23,750 bases of DNA from an uncultured Oscillospiraceae bacterium. GTDB lineage: Bacteria > Bacillota > Clostridia > Oscillospirales > Acutalibacteraceae. The stretch covers positions 1 to 23,750 of the forward strand of contig UQUZ01000040.1 of the NCBI GenBank assembly GCA_900544375.1. The letters are read 5' to 3'. Shown here in pieces: positions 14,162 to 21,252 of this stretch. Position numbers and translations under genes: made by a program. Below the pieces are notes generated by a model that worked only from the letters and a program-made list of their open reading frames with translations, was not told the origin of the DNA and ran no database searches. Every line of letters starts with the position of its first letter. Position 1 is the stretch's first letter.

Positions 14162-15667
14162 TTAATGCTCCGCCCAATCACGGGAGCGGCCAACCGCACG
14201 CTTCCACCCCTCATAATACTTGTCACGGGTAGGTTTATCCATCTCAGGGGTAAATATGCGGTCTACCTCGCGGTTCTGCTCAATATCGTCACGGTCTTTC
14301 CAAACGCCAACAGCCAGCCCAGCCAGATACGCGGCGCCCAAAGCAGTGGTTTCAATGGTTTTCGGGCGGTTAACGGAAGCCTGGATCATATCAGCCTGAA
14401 TCTGCATCATAATATTGCTCACGCTGGCGCCGCCATCCACGCGAAGATCCTTCATTTCAATGCCGGAATCGCTGATCATTGCCTCGAGCAAATCCGTCAT
14501 CTGGTAGGTGATGCTCTCCAGCACGGCACGGGCAAAATGCGCCCGGTTGACGCCGCGCGTGAGGCCCACGATGCAGCCGCGGGCATACATATCCCAATAC
14601 GGTGCGCCAAGGCCCGTGAAGGCGGGCACGAGATACATGCCGTTTGCATCCGGCACGCTTTCCGCCAGCTCATCGCAACGGCGCGCCGTGTCGATCATGT
14701 GCAGCTCGTCGCGCAGCCATTTAATCACGGAGCCTGCGTTGAACGCACTGCCTTCCAGCGAATATTCCACCTTACCATCCAACCCCCAGGCCACGCCGGA
14801 AAGCAGGTTATACTGGGAGCGAATTCTGCGGTCGCCCGTATTCATTAAAAGGAAGCAGCCCGTACCATATGTATTTTTCGCTTGACCGGGCTTAAAACAA
14901 GCCTGGCCGAACAGGGCGGCCGGCTGGTCACCGATCGCGCCGCTGATGGGCACGCCCTCAATCTGCTCAAGGCCGAGGATGCCCGGTGCCACGGTTCCAT
15001 ACACCTGGCTGGAGGGAACTGGCCGGGGCAGGATTGACATCGGAATATCGAACTTCTTGCAAAGCACCTCATCCCAGCAAAGATTGTCAACATCAAACAG
15101 CATCGTACGCGAGGCGTTGGAATAATCCGTCACATGCACCTTTCCGCCCGTCAGGTTCCAGATCAGCCAAGTTTCCACCGTGCCAAACAGGAGCTTCCCT
15201 TCATCAGCCAACTCCCGCACTCCTGGAACGTTATCAAAAATCCACTTAATTTTTGTTGCCGAGAAGTAGGCGTCGATAATCAGGCCCGTTTTCTCCCTCA
15301 CGTAAGGCTCCAAGCCCTCATTTTTGAGCTGTGTGCAATAATCCGAAGTGCGGCGGCACTGCCAAACGATCGCGTTATAAGCTGGCTTTCCGGTGGTTTT
15401 ATCCCAGAGGATCGTCGTCTCGCGCTGGTTGGTGATGCCAATTGCAGCGATCTCCCTGGCATCCACCTCCCCGGAGGCGAGCACCGTCGCCACCGATTGA
15501 AGCTGGCTGTAGAGAATCTCCATTGGATCGTGCTCCACCCACCCGGCATTGGGGTAGAGCTGCTCAAATTCCCGCTGCGCCTTCGCAAGGATGTGCCCGC
15601 CCTTGTCGAATACGATCGCCCGCGAGCTTGTGGTGCCCTGATCCAGCGCCATTACATACTTACCCAA
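14162..15667 (-). CDS. glpK: Glycerol kinase
   Basis: This 501-residue FGGY kinase phosphorylates glycerol to glycerol-3-phosphate with ATP in the cytoplasm. It has the ATP motif LDQGTTSSRA (8-17) and glycerol contacts NQRET (80-84) and DAYFSATK (132-139). The catalytic Asp247 is in GAIGDQPAALFG, and NTYGTGCFLL binds phosphate. The start is an unusual TTG at 15667, with GGAGG seven bases upstream; the next in-frame ATG is too far from that site. The loop between SSQVYG and GVPISG (225-238) has no histidine. In many Gram-positive GlpK proteins that loop carries a His phosphorylated by HPr, so PTS activation seems absent. No glpF or glpD/glpO is nearby. It heads the cluster with ldh2 and malic enzyme. 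Confidence 0.95.
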   Translation of the reverse strand: MGKYVMALDQGTTSSRAIVFDKGGHILAKAQREFEQLYPNAGWVEHDPMEILYSQLQSVATVLASGEVDAREIAAIGITNQRETTILWDKTTGKPAYNAIVWQCRRTSDYCTQLKNEGLEPYVREKTGLIIDAYFSATKIKWIFDNVPGVRELADEGKLLFGTVETWLIWNLTGGKVHVTDYSNASRTMLFDVDNLCWDEVLCKKFDIPMSILPRPVPSSQVYGTVAPGILGLEQIEGVPISGAIGDQPAALFGQACFKPGQAKNTYGTGCFLLMNTGDRRIRSQYNLLSGVAWGLDGKVEYSLEGSAFNAGSVIKWLRDELHMIDTARRCDELAESVPDANGMYLVPAFTGLGAPYWDMYARGCIVGLTRGVNRAHFARAVLESITYQMTDLLEAMISDSGIEMKDLRVDGGASVSNIMMQIQADMIQASVNRPKTIETTALGAAYLAGLAVGVWKDRDDIEQNREVDRIFTPEMDKPTRDKYYEGWKRAVGRSRDWAEH

Positions 15668-15709
15668 ACTGATGGCCTCCCTCTGTTTCCAGTATAATTA
15701 TTTTTCATG

Positions 15710-15764
15710 CTGTGCTCCCCCAAGCACAGAAAAAAAGAACAGAAAACACACCCCGCTAAACGGG
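15710..15764 (-). promoter_or_regulatory. Structured glpK leader
   Basis: In the transcript a small stem CCCG-TTTAG-CGGG (15764-15752) is followed by a T-rich stretch with seven consecutive T near 15730. Then comes a second stem, CTGTGCT with AGCACAG (15729-15710). The first could be a weak terminator and the second a competing or ribosome-masking structure. In Bacillus the glycerol genes are controlled by GlpP antitermination, but I see no firm homologous site here. Confidence 0.35.
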
Positions 15765-15829
15765 AGTAGTTTCTATTCTCATATCTCCTAGAAATACACT
15801 CGTATTTTCTTCCTTCAATTGTTGTATTT

Positions 15830-15858
15830 ATTCTACCGCAAAGCGGCCGTAATGTCAA
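15830..15858 (-). promoter_or_regulatory. Sigma-A promoter of the glpK cluster
   Basis: On the minus strand a perfect TTGACA (15858-15853) and TAGAAT (15835-15830) are 17 bases apart. The leader to the TTG start is about 155 bases. Confidence 0.85.
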
Positions 15859-15869
15859 CAAGTTTTACA
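15853..15869. promoter_or_regulatory. Operator-like palindrome over the glpK -35 box
   Basis: TGTCAA-CAAGT-TTTACA is an imperfect inverted repeat with five of six matching arm positions, and it overlaps the -35 box fully. The arms resemble the TGTAAA/TTTACA halves of some clostridial CcpA sites. A catabolite repressor or a local regulator is therefore possible, but which one is unknown. Confidence 0.45.
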
Positions 15870-15903
15870 ATTCTATCACAAGAAAAAAAGAAAATTTGGG
15901 AGG

Positions 15904-15943
15904 AAAAAATCGGCCGCAGGACACAGAGCCTCTTGCAGCCGAT
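15904..15943 (-). terminator. Terminator of the GH123-like gene
   Basis: ATCGGCTGCA and TGCGGCCGAT (minus strand, 15943-15909) form a 10-base stem with one wobble. A run of six T follows at 15909-15904. It lies about 88 bases after the hydrolase stop and just before the glpK promoter region. Confidence 0.8.
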
Positions 15944-16030
15944 CTTTCTAAAAATCTCTTTTGCTCTCGCGTTCTCCGATGCGGCGGGCCCTGATCCCAT
16001 CCGCTAACATTTTGTTGCCAACTGGGCCGG

Positions 16031-17740
16031 TCAGCCGTTTCTCCCACCCAGATATTCCCTCGTCAGCGCCCACAGGCTTTGGCGCAGTGCCTCCATATCC
16101 GCCGGCAGGGCCGCACGCGTTTTTTCATCCGCCACAGCCTCGCCCTTTTGCGTATAGTCCACTTTCACCTGCTCAAGCAGGCGGTCCGCCTTCTCCCGAA
16201 GCACAGGCGACTGTTCCGCGAGAAACAGCAGCTTATTCAAATCGCGCATCCCCTGCGCGAGCTTTTCGAGCCGGTAGCTCGATTTCGTCTCCGGATGCTT
16301 AGCGTCCGGCTCGTCCGGATAGACGAGGAAACAATCCCCGGATTCAAAGCTGATGTGCGTTGTGTCGCGCAGCGGGTCTTTCACCCACGCATCATACGCC
16401 CAGCGAAGAAAACCGTTTGCCCCCTGCGCGGCGGAGAAAAACACGCTCCAGTAGCTCTCCCCCGGCATACTGTAGGTAAAGCTGTTCGGGAAATGGCCGA
16501 CGCAGGTATAAACCGTGGTCTGCAACCCGCTCTTCCCCCTGCGGCGCTGTGCAAGTGTGCGGTAATCCGCAAGCGCCTTTTTCAACGGATCAGAACCGAC
16601 GCTGACGCTCGCCATGCGGTCGATCAGCGGGAAATATTTTGCGCTGAAATGATCCATTGCCGCCGCTTTTTTCAGCGGCTCGCCATATGCGCCTGTAACG
16701 GCGTCAATCAGGTCATAGGCTTTTTCCATGCGCTTGCGCTCATCAATGCCGATATAGATCCGGTCATACCACCCTTTCTCTTTGGCATGTGCACAGAGCG
16801 CCTGCAAAAATGGCGTCCATAGCTTTTTATAGCTCCTCGTGCCGGGGCGCGGTGCGGCAGATCGGACTGTTTGCTTTTTTTCATCATAATAGGTCACCTT
16901 GTTGCCCCAGGGAATCAGGCTATAGCAGACGATCTTATCCCCGAGGCCAAGCTCTTGGCAAAAGGTCACCCATCTATCAAAATCCGTAAAGTCAAAGGCA
17001 AAGCTTTTATCCGCCCGGCGCGTCCATTTGACCATAGAGGGATAGGCGCCATAGGTCTGCCCATTCCATGGCTCCTCCACAATGCTTGCCGTGATAGCGT
17101 GCCCTCCCAGCGCCCGATACCTCTGCAAATGAGGGCGCAGCGCCTCCAGATGCGCCTGGGAAAACGGCTCAAGCCCATAATACTGCGCCACGCGGTAAGG
17201 ATATTGCCAGAGTTCAATATCAAATCGGTATTCCTCTGGAGCAGGCTGCACCATATCGAGCACCTCAAGCGTTAGCTGTTTTTCCAGCGGCGTTTCCAGC
17301 CCCTGTGCCGTCACGCTGACTGTGCCCCGATATACGCCTGGCGCGGTATCTACAGGGATCGTTATGGATACGAAAATCCCCTGCACGCTGCCCGGCTCCA
17401 CGCTGACAGGCCCCGAGCCATATAGAACATCCGGAAAGCTTTCCCTCGAGCCGTTATCCTTTTTCCCATTGCCGACAAACGCCTTCGTCTCCGCGAGGAA
17501 GGTGCAGGAAACAGCCTCAAGCGGTATCTGATTTTCCCCATTCTCAAAGGGCTGCGCGCAGGCGGCAGCGCCCTCCACGCGCTCATTGCCGCTGAGCAGC
17601 ACAAGCAGGGCGATTGCGGTATCGCCGCGCCAGGCGGTCAACACGCCGTCCATATCAGGCGCGTTTAATAGTTCTGCATAGCGGCCTTGTACCGGCAGCA
17701 GATCAGAATTCGCAATGCGTAATGTAAGCTTTGGTTCCAT
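16031..17740 (-). CDS. GH123-like glycoside hydrolase with DUF4091 domain
   Basis: The 569-residue protein has an N-terminal beta-sandwich (about 1-165) with PGVYRGTV at 134-141, a central barrel-like catalytic region, and a C-terminal DUF4091 segment (GFLRWAYDAW, then GDCFLVYPDEP and SSYRLEKLAQGMRD). The adjacent acidic pair Asp333-Glu334 in YIGIDERK matches the Asp-Glu pair used by GH123 beta-N-acetylgalactosaminidases through substrate-assisted catalysis. No signal peptide is present, so it should act inside the cell on imported sugars or short glycans. AGGAAGGG lies about ten bases before the ATG. It is divergent from the secreted phosphoesterase gene and close to two GPH sugar symporters, which could supply its substrate. 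The exact sugar is unproven. Confidence 0.85.
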   Translation of the reverse strand: MEPKLTLRIANSDLLPVQGRYAELLNAPDMDGVLTAWRGDTAIALLVLLSGNERVEGAAACAQPFENGENQIPLEAVSCTFLAETKAFVGNGKKDNGSRESFPDVLYGSGPVSVEPGSVQGIFVSITIPVDTAPGVYRGTVSVTAQGLETPLEKQLTLEVLDMVQPAPEEYRFDIELWQYPYRVAQYYGLEPFSQAHLEALRPHLQRYRALGGHAITASIVEEPWNGQTYGAYPSMVKWTRRADKSFAFDFTDFDRWVTFCQELGLGDKIVCYSLIPWGNKVTYYDEKKQTVRSAAPRPGTRSYKKLWTPFLQALCAHAKEKGWYDRIYIGIDERKRMEKAYDLIDAVTGAYGEPLKKAAAMDHFSAKYFPLIDRMASVSVGSDPLKKALADYRTLAQRRRGKSGLQTTVYTCVGHFPNSFTYSMPGESYWSVFFSAAQGANGFLRWAYDAWVKDPLRDTTHISFESGDCFLVYPDEPDAKHPETKSSYRLEKLAQGMRDLNKLLFLAEQSPVLREKADRLLEQVKVDYTQKGEAVADEKTRAALPADMEALRQSLWALTREYLGGRNG

Positions 17741-18015
17741 AAAAAGATTACCCTTCCTGAATCAAATAGAAATTTTTTCTGAGTGATTATCATATCAATT
17801 TCAAGAAAAAAGAGCAACCCCGGAAAGAGAAAACGAGGAAAATCCATTTTAGCGTTTTGTAAACTGCGTTCCGCAAGGGCGAACGCAGTCCCTCCCTGCG
17901 GATAGGCCTAGTTTTGAAACCAAGATTGATTTCCATAGGGAAAGACAGATCGCCTGACCTCCGCAGGATGCGCAAGGGAATGATTAAATTTATGTAAAAA
18001 TATTTTTATAAAATA

Positions 18016-18058
18016 TTGACAATAAGTTTTATCTGATGTATGGTTTTCATATTATAAT
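18016..18058 (+). promoter_or_regulatory. Promoter region of the phosphoesterase gene
   Basis: A perfect TTGACA lies at 18016-18021 and a perfect TATAAT at 18053-18058, but they are 31 bases apart and cannot work as one promoter. TTGACA could pair with TATGGT at 18039-18044 (17 bases), or TATAAT could be used with a poor -35. At least one promoter is likely here. Confidence 0.5.
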
Positions 18059-18062
18059 TGCC

Positions 18063-18084
18063 AAACAGATGCTTATCTGTTTTT
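18063..18084 (+). other. 5' hairpin in the phosphoesterase leader
   Basis: AAACAGAT (18063-18070) and ATCTGTTT (18075-18082) form a perfect 8-base stem with loop GCTT, followed by two more T. It lies at the predicted 5' end of the mRNA if TATAAT at 18053 is used. It may stabilise the transcript or act as a weak attenuator. Confidence 0.5.
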
Positions 18085-18108
18085 GAAAAGAGAAGGGGGA
18101 CAACTGCA

Positions 18109-19305
18109 TTGAAGAAGAAAATTGTTGCGATCATGATGGCGCTGAGCCTGCTGGCCGCCATCATGACGCCTATGGCCTCCGCGGCCTCGGTGAGCACCAC
18201 GAAAAAGGGCGCCGCATTGCAATTCCATCAGGACGGCAAATTCAAAATTATGATGATCTCCGACACGCAGGATACTGATAAGGCGGATCAGAGGATGCTC
18301 AATTTCATCAACGCTTCTCTCGATCAGGAGAGGCCGGATCTCGTCGTATTCACAGGAGACAACATCGCAGGCAAATGGGTTGGATCCACGGTCGAGAAAG
18401 TTCGCACTGCAATCGATAAGATCATTCAGCCGCTGGTGGCGCGGAGCATTCCGTTTGCTGTTGTCTTCGGCAATCATGATGGGGAATCCAAGGTAACCAC
18501 AAAGGAAGACCAGATGGCCATGTTTATGGCCTATGATAACTGCTTGGCAATCGACGAGGGCGAGGCGCTCGACGGCGTGGGCACCTACAACCTGCCGATC
18601 CTGTCAAGCGACGGCAGCCGTGTGGCCTTTAACGTCTATATGATGGATTCCAATGACTATGATGAAAACGGCAACTATGACGGCGTGCATCAGAATCAGA
18701 TAGAATGGTATGAGCAGACCGGCAACGCCTTAAAGGCGGAAAATGGCGGGGAGCCTGTTCCCTCGCTGCTATTCCAGCACATCCCCGTGCCGCAGATCTA
18801 TCACCTGCTCAAAGAGGTTCCCTTCGGCGTGATGGGTTCGGTGCGCGGCTATGGCACCAGATCTCTAAAATGGTATGTCGTTGATGAGACGAAGGCGGAG
18901 GGCAACGTGAAAGAAGGCCCCTGCTGCTGCTATAAAGACCACGGGCAGTATGCAAGCTGGCTCAAGCAGGGCGATATCGCGGGCGCGTTCTTCGGCCATG
19001 ACCATACCAACAACATGGTCGGCAAAACGGATGATGGTATTACGCTCGGCTACAACGCCGGCTGCGGCTTCAACCTCTATGGAGACGGGCTCAACCGCAG
19101 CATGCGCATGTTTGTCATCGATGAGAACGACGCATGGAATTACAACACCTATCTCGTCAAATACGGCGATATCATGCCGGATGACGGCGGCTGCCTGCTG
19201 GTAGACCTGATCGCAGTGCGCACGATCGACAACGCGCTGCTTTATGGCTATCAGCTCGTGAAAAAAATATTGGGAGAGCTCATCCAGCGCTGCCCCATCT
19301 TTTAA
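18109..19305 (+). CDS. Secreted calcineurin-like metallophosphoesterase
   Basis: The start is TTG at 18109, with AAGGGGGA eight bases upstream; the longer frame would precede the signal peptide and the leader hairpin. The 398-residue product opens with a signal peptide (KKKIVAIMMALSLLAAIM, cleavage after MASA near residue 26). It has the metallophosphoesterase motif order SDTQD (51-55), FTGDN (81-85), GNHD (121-124), QHIP (223-226) and GHDH (296-299), which bind two metal ions. The first motif has Gln where many relatives have His, as in some purple-acid-phosphatase-like enzymes. It is likely an exported phosphatase or phosphodiesterase that releases phosphate outside the membrane. The substrate is unknown. 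It is monocistronic, with a strong terminator. Confidence 0.92.
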   Translation: MKKKIVAIMMALSLLAAIMTPMASAASVSTTKKGAALQFHQDGKFKIMMISDTQDTDKADQRMLNFINASLDQERPDLVVFTGDNIAGKWVGSTVEKVRTAIDKIIQPLVARSIPFAVVFGNHDGESKVTTKEDQMAMFMAYDNCLAIDEGEALDGVGTYNLPILSSDGSRVAFNVYMMDSNDYDENGNYDGVHQNQIEWYEQTGNALKAENGGEPVPSLLFQHIPVPQIYHLLKEVPFGVMGSVRGYGTRSLKWYVVDETKAEGNVKEGPCCCYKDHGQYASWLKQGDIAGAFFGHDHTNNMVGKTDDGITLGYNAGCGFNLYGDGLNRSMRMFVIDENDAWNYNTYLVKYGDIMPDDGGCLLVDLIAVRTIDNALLYGYQLVKKILGELIQRCPIF

Positions 19306-19342
19306 CGCCGAATTTGGTTCCCAAATCAATGCAATAAAACAG

Positions 19343-19375
19343 ATGGGCCGGATAAAAACCCCGGCCCATTTTTTA
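19343..19375 (+). terminator. Terminator of the phosphoesterase gene
   Basis: ATGGGCCGG (19343-19351) pairs perfectly with CCGGCCCAT (19361-19369) and runs into six T, beginning 38 bases after the stop codon. It separates this gene from the transporter downstream. Confidence 0.9.
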
Positions 19376-19545
19376 TTTCAATTTATTGTATTATCCAGGG
19401 ATTCGGGGCGACTTATGCTTTTCATGGCGCCCTTGGCTTATCGGTCAAATTTTCATAGATTTCCGCCATAGATCAGTCTTAACAAAGCTGCAAATGCTGC
19501 TCGCTTGCGGCTTGATGGATCTCAATCGTATTATCTAAAATTAAA

Positions 19546-19574
19546 TTGAAATCTAATTAGTTTTATGGTAATAT
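19546..19574 (+). promoter_or_regulatory. Promoter of the first GPH transporter gene
   Basis: TTGAAA (19546-19551) and TAATAT (19569-19574) are 17 bases apart. TGG before the -10 box gives an extended -10. The predicted transcript starts after the ATG at 19565, which excludes that codon as the start. Confidence 0.75.
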
Positions 19575-19618
19575 ATACTACAAGTTATCAACACAATATG
19601 ATGAGGGGAGCGGTATCA

Positions 19619-21121
19619 TTGAAAGATTATGAAATGGAAGACAGGCCAAAACGCAGCCTGAACCCGTTGAAGTTTTTCTTCAGCAAGGATGTGGAGGAGG
19701 GGAATGTCCCGAATCGGGAGCTGTTATCCTATTCGGCGGCACTTGCCGGGCAAAACGCGACATATGGAATTGTGAACCAGTGGATTTTTTATTTTTGCAC
19801 CAATGTGCTGCACATGAACCCGGATCACGTTGGTAAAGTCACAAGTGTATCCAGAATATGGGACGCACTCAATGATCCGCTCGTCGGAGTGATTATCGAC
19901 CGGCGCAAATACAAGCCCGGCCAGAAGCTGCACCCGTTCCTCGGCAAGCTGCCCGTTGTGATCGGCCTGCTGACGGCGCTTTTGTTTGTCAATTTCGGTT
20001 TTGGAGAAACCGGCTCCATCATTGCATTCCTGCTGATTTATTTATTCTGGGATCTGACCTATTCCTTTCAGGATACGGCCCTGTGGGGCACCATGTCCCT
20101 GATCTCCCCGCACTCCGCGGAGCGCGGCCGTGTTTCTCAGTGGTTGAATATCGGCACAGGTGCAGGCAACGCGCTTGTCGGCCTCATCCCGATGTTGATG
20201 GGCATTGGGGAAAAGCTGAATATCAGCCTGAGCCAGCAGTTCCTCTGCTATGGCATCGTGTTCGGCTTTGGGGGCGAGCTGTTATCGGCCCTGGCCGCCA
20301 AAACGAAGGAACGTGTTGCCTATACAAAAGAAGAAAAGCAGCCTTTTCTGCACGATCTCGCCGACCTGCGGCACAATAAAATCTTGATCCTCCTATTGCT
20401 CGCGCAGGTGGTCAGCTTTTTTGACGGCGCGATCCCCTGGATTTATTTCTTTGAATACTGCACCTCCTACCAGATTGGCTCCATCGAAATCAACGGGCAG
20501 ACGGCCCAGTTTATTTACGGCATTCTCATCAACATATTCGGCGCCCTGAGCATGTTTTTCGCCACCACCTTCGCCAAGAAGCTGGGCGGCATGCGCAATG
20601 TGATCATCATTGCAAAGGTGACCAATATCGTCACCCGCTGCATCGCCTTTTTCATTGGCTACCAAACGCTCGGCCAGATCTCCGCTGTGATGGTGCTCAT
20701 GAGCATCGGCGCGATTCCAAACAACATGGTCGGCATCGCGCAACGCAGCATTCTGTGCGATTCGGTCGACTACGCGGAGTGGAAGACCGGCAAGCGGACA
20801 GAAGGCATCAGCTTCTCCATGCAGAATCTGACGAACAAGCTGCTGGATTCCATCAAGCTCTATTTCTGCGGCAAGGTGCTCAGTTACCTGCATTTCGACG
20901 GCAAGCTCTCCGTGGCCCAGCTGAAAGCCGTTTCGCCGCAGTATTTCACTGCCCAGTGGCCGCTGTTTATGCTGTTGCCGGCACTCGGCTCCCTGTTATA
21001 TCTCATCCCCTTCCTCTGCATCCGTTATTCCAAACGGCAAAAGGAGCAGGTAGAGCGGGAGCTCATTGAACGCCATGAGCGCGAGGCGGCTATGGCCTCA
21101 ACCGACCCACTTCATACATAA
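19619..21121 (+). CDS. GPH-family sugar:cation symporter
   Basis: The start is TTG at 19619, with AGGGGAG eight bases upstream. The 500-residue protein belongs to the glycoside-pentoside-hexuronide branch of the major facilitator superfamily, of which E. coli MelB is the model. About twelve membrane helices are expected. The cation-site signature WDALNDPLVG is at 81-90, with Asp82 and Asp86 corresponding to MelB Asp55 and Asp59. A conserved DSVDYAEWKTGKRTEG segment near the middle-late loop is a second family mark. It imports a sugar or glycoside with Na+ or H+. Sugar identity is unknown; the GH123-like enzyme nearby suggests a glycoside. It is convergent with a second, distinct GPH transporter. 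Confidence 0.92.
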   Translation: MKDYEMEDRPKRSLNPLKFFFSKDVEEGNVPNRELLSYSAALAGQNATYGIVNQWIFYFCTNVLHMNPDHVGKVTSVSRIWDALNDPLVGVIIDRRKYKPGQKLHPFLGKLPVVIGLLTALLFVNFGFGETGSIIAFLLIYLFWDLTYSFQDTALWGTMSLISPHSAERGRVSQWLNIGTGAGNALVGLIPMLMGIGEKLNISLSQQFLCYGIVFGFGGELLSALAAKTKERVAYTKEEKQPFLHDLADLRHNKILILLLLAQVVSFFDGAIPWIYFFEYCTSYQIGSIEINGQTAQFIYGILINIFGALSMFFATTFAKKLGGMRNVIIIAKVTNIVTRCIAFFIGYQTLGQISAVMVLMSIGAIPNNMVGIAQRSILCDSVDYAEWKTGKRTEGISFSMQNLTNKLLDSIKLYFCGKVLSYLHFDGKLSVAQLKAVSPQYFTAQWPLFMLLPALGSLLYLIPFLCIRYSKRQKEQVERELIERHEREAAMASTDPLHT

Positions 21122-21167
21122 ATGCCTTAACAACGATATGGAGCTCTTTCGTTGCTGCGCCACATCC

Positions 21168-21214
21168 TAAAAAATGAGCTGTTGCAAAATGCTCGGCATT
21201 CTGCAACAGCTCAT
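21168..21214. terminator. Bidirectional terminator between two transporter genes
   Basis: A perfect 13-base stem (21174-21186 with 21202-21214) extends further through AATG/CATT after one mismatch. Six T follow on the minus strand, making it strong for the transporter at 21253-22854. On the plus strand only a short T-run follows, so it is weaker for the other gene. Confidence 0.8.
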
Positions 21215-21252
21215 TTGGCAGTTTAATCAATTTCTGGAGGGAGAGAGGGAGA

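Larger units (their letters stand above)
17741..18108. other. Divergent intergenic region, hydrolase and phosphoesterase genes
   Basis: These 368 bases are AT-rich at the right end. They hold a perfect 8-base stem CTGCGTTC/GAACGCAG (17864-17871, 17881-17888) and a 14-base AT palindrome, TAAAAATATTTTTA (17995-18008), just before the phosphoesterase promoter. I could not place a clear promoter for the minus-strand hydrolase gene. Confidence 0.5.

Noticed and set aside
13916..14848. 310-codon plus-strand frame
   Set aside because: Shadow of the ldh2 and glpK genes, without a ribosome site or domain.
18016..18058. TTGACA and TATAAT read as one promoter
   Set aside because: The spacer would be 31 bases, too long for sigma-A; each box must be judged separately.
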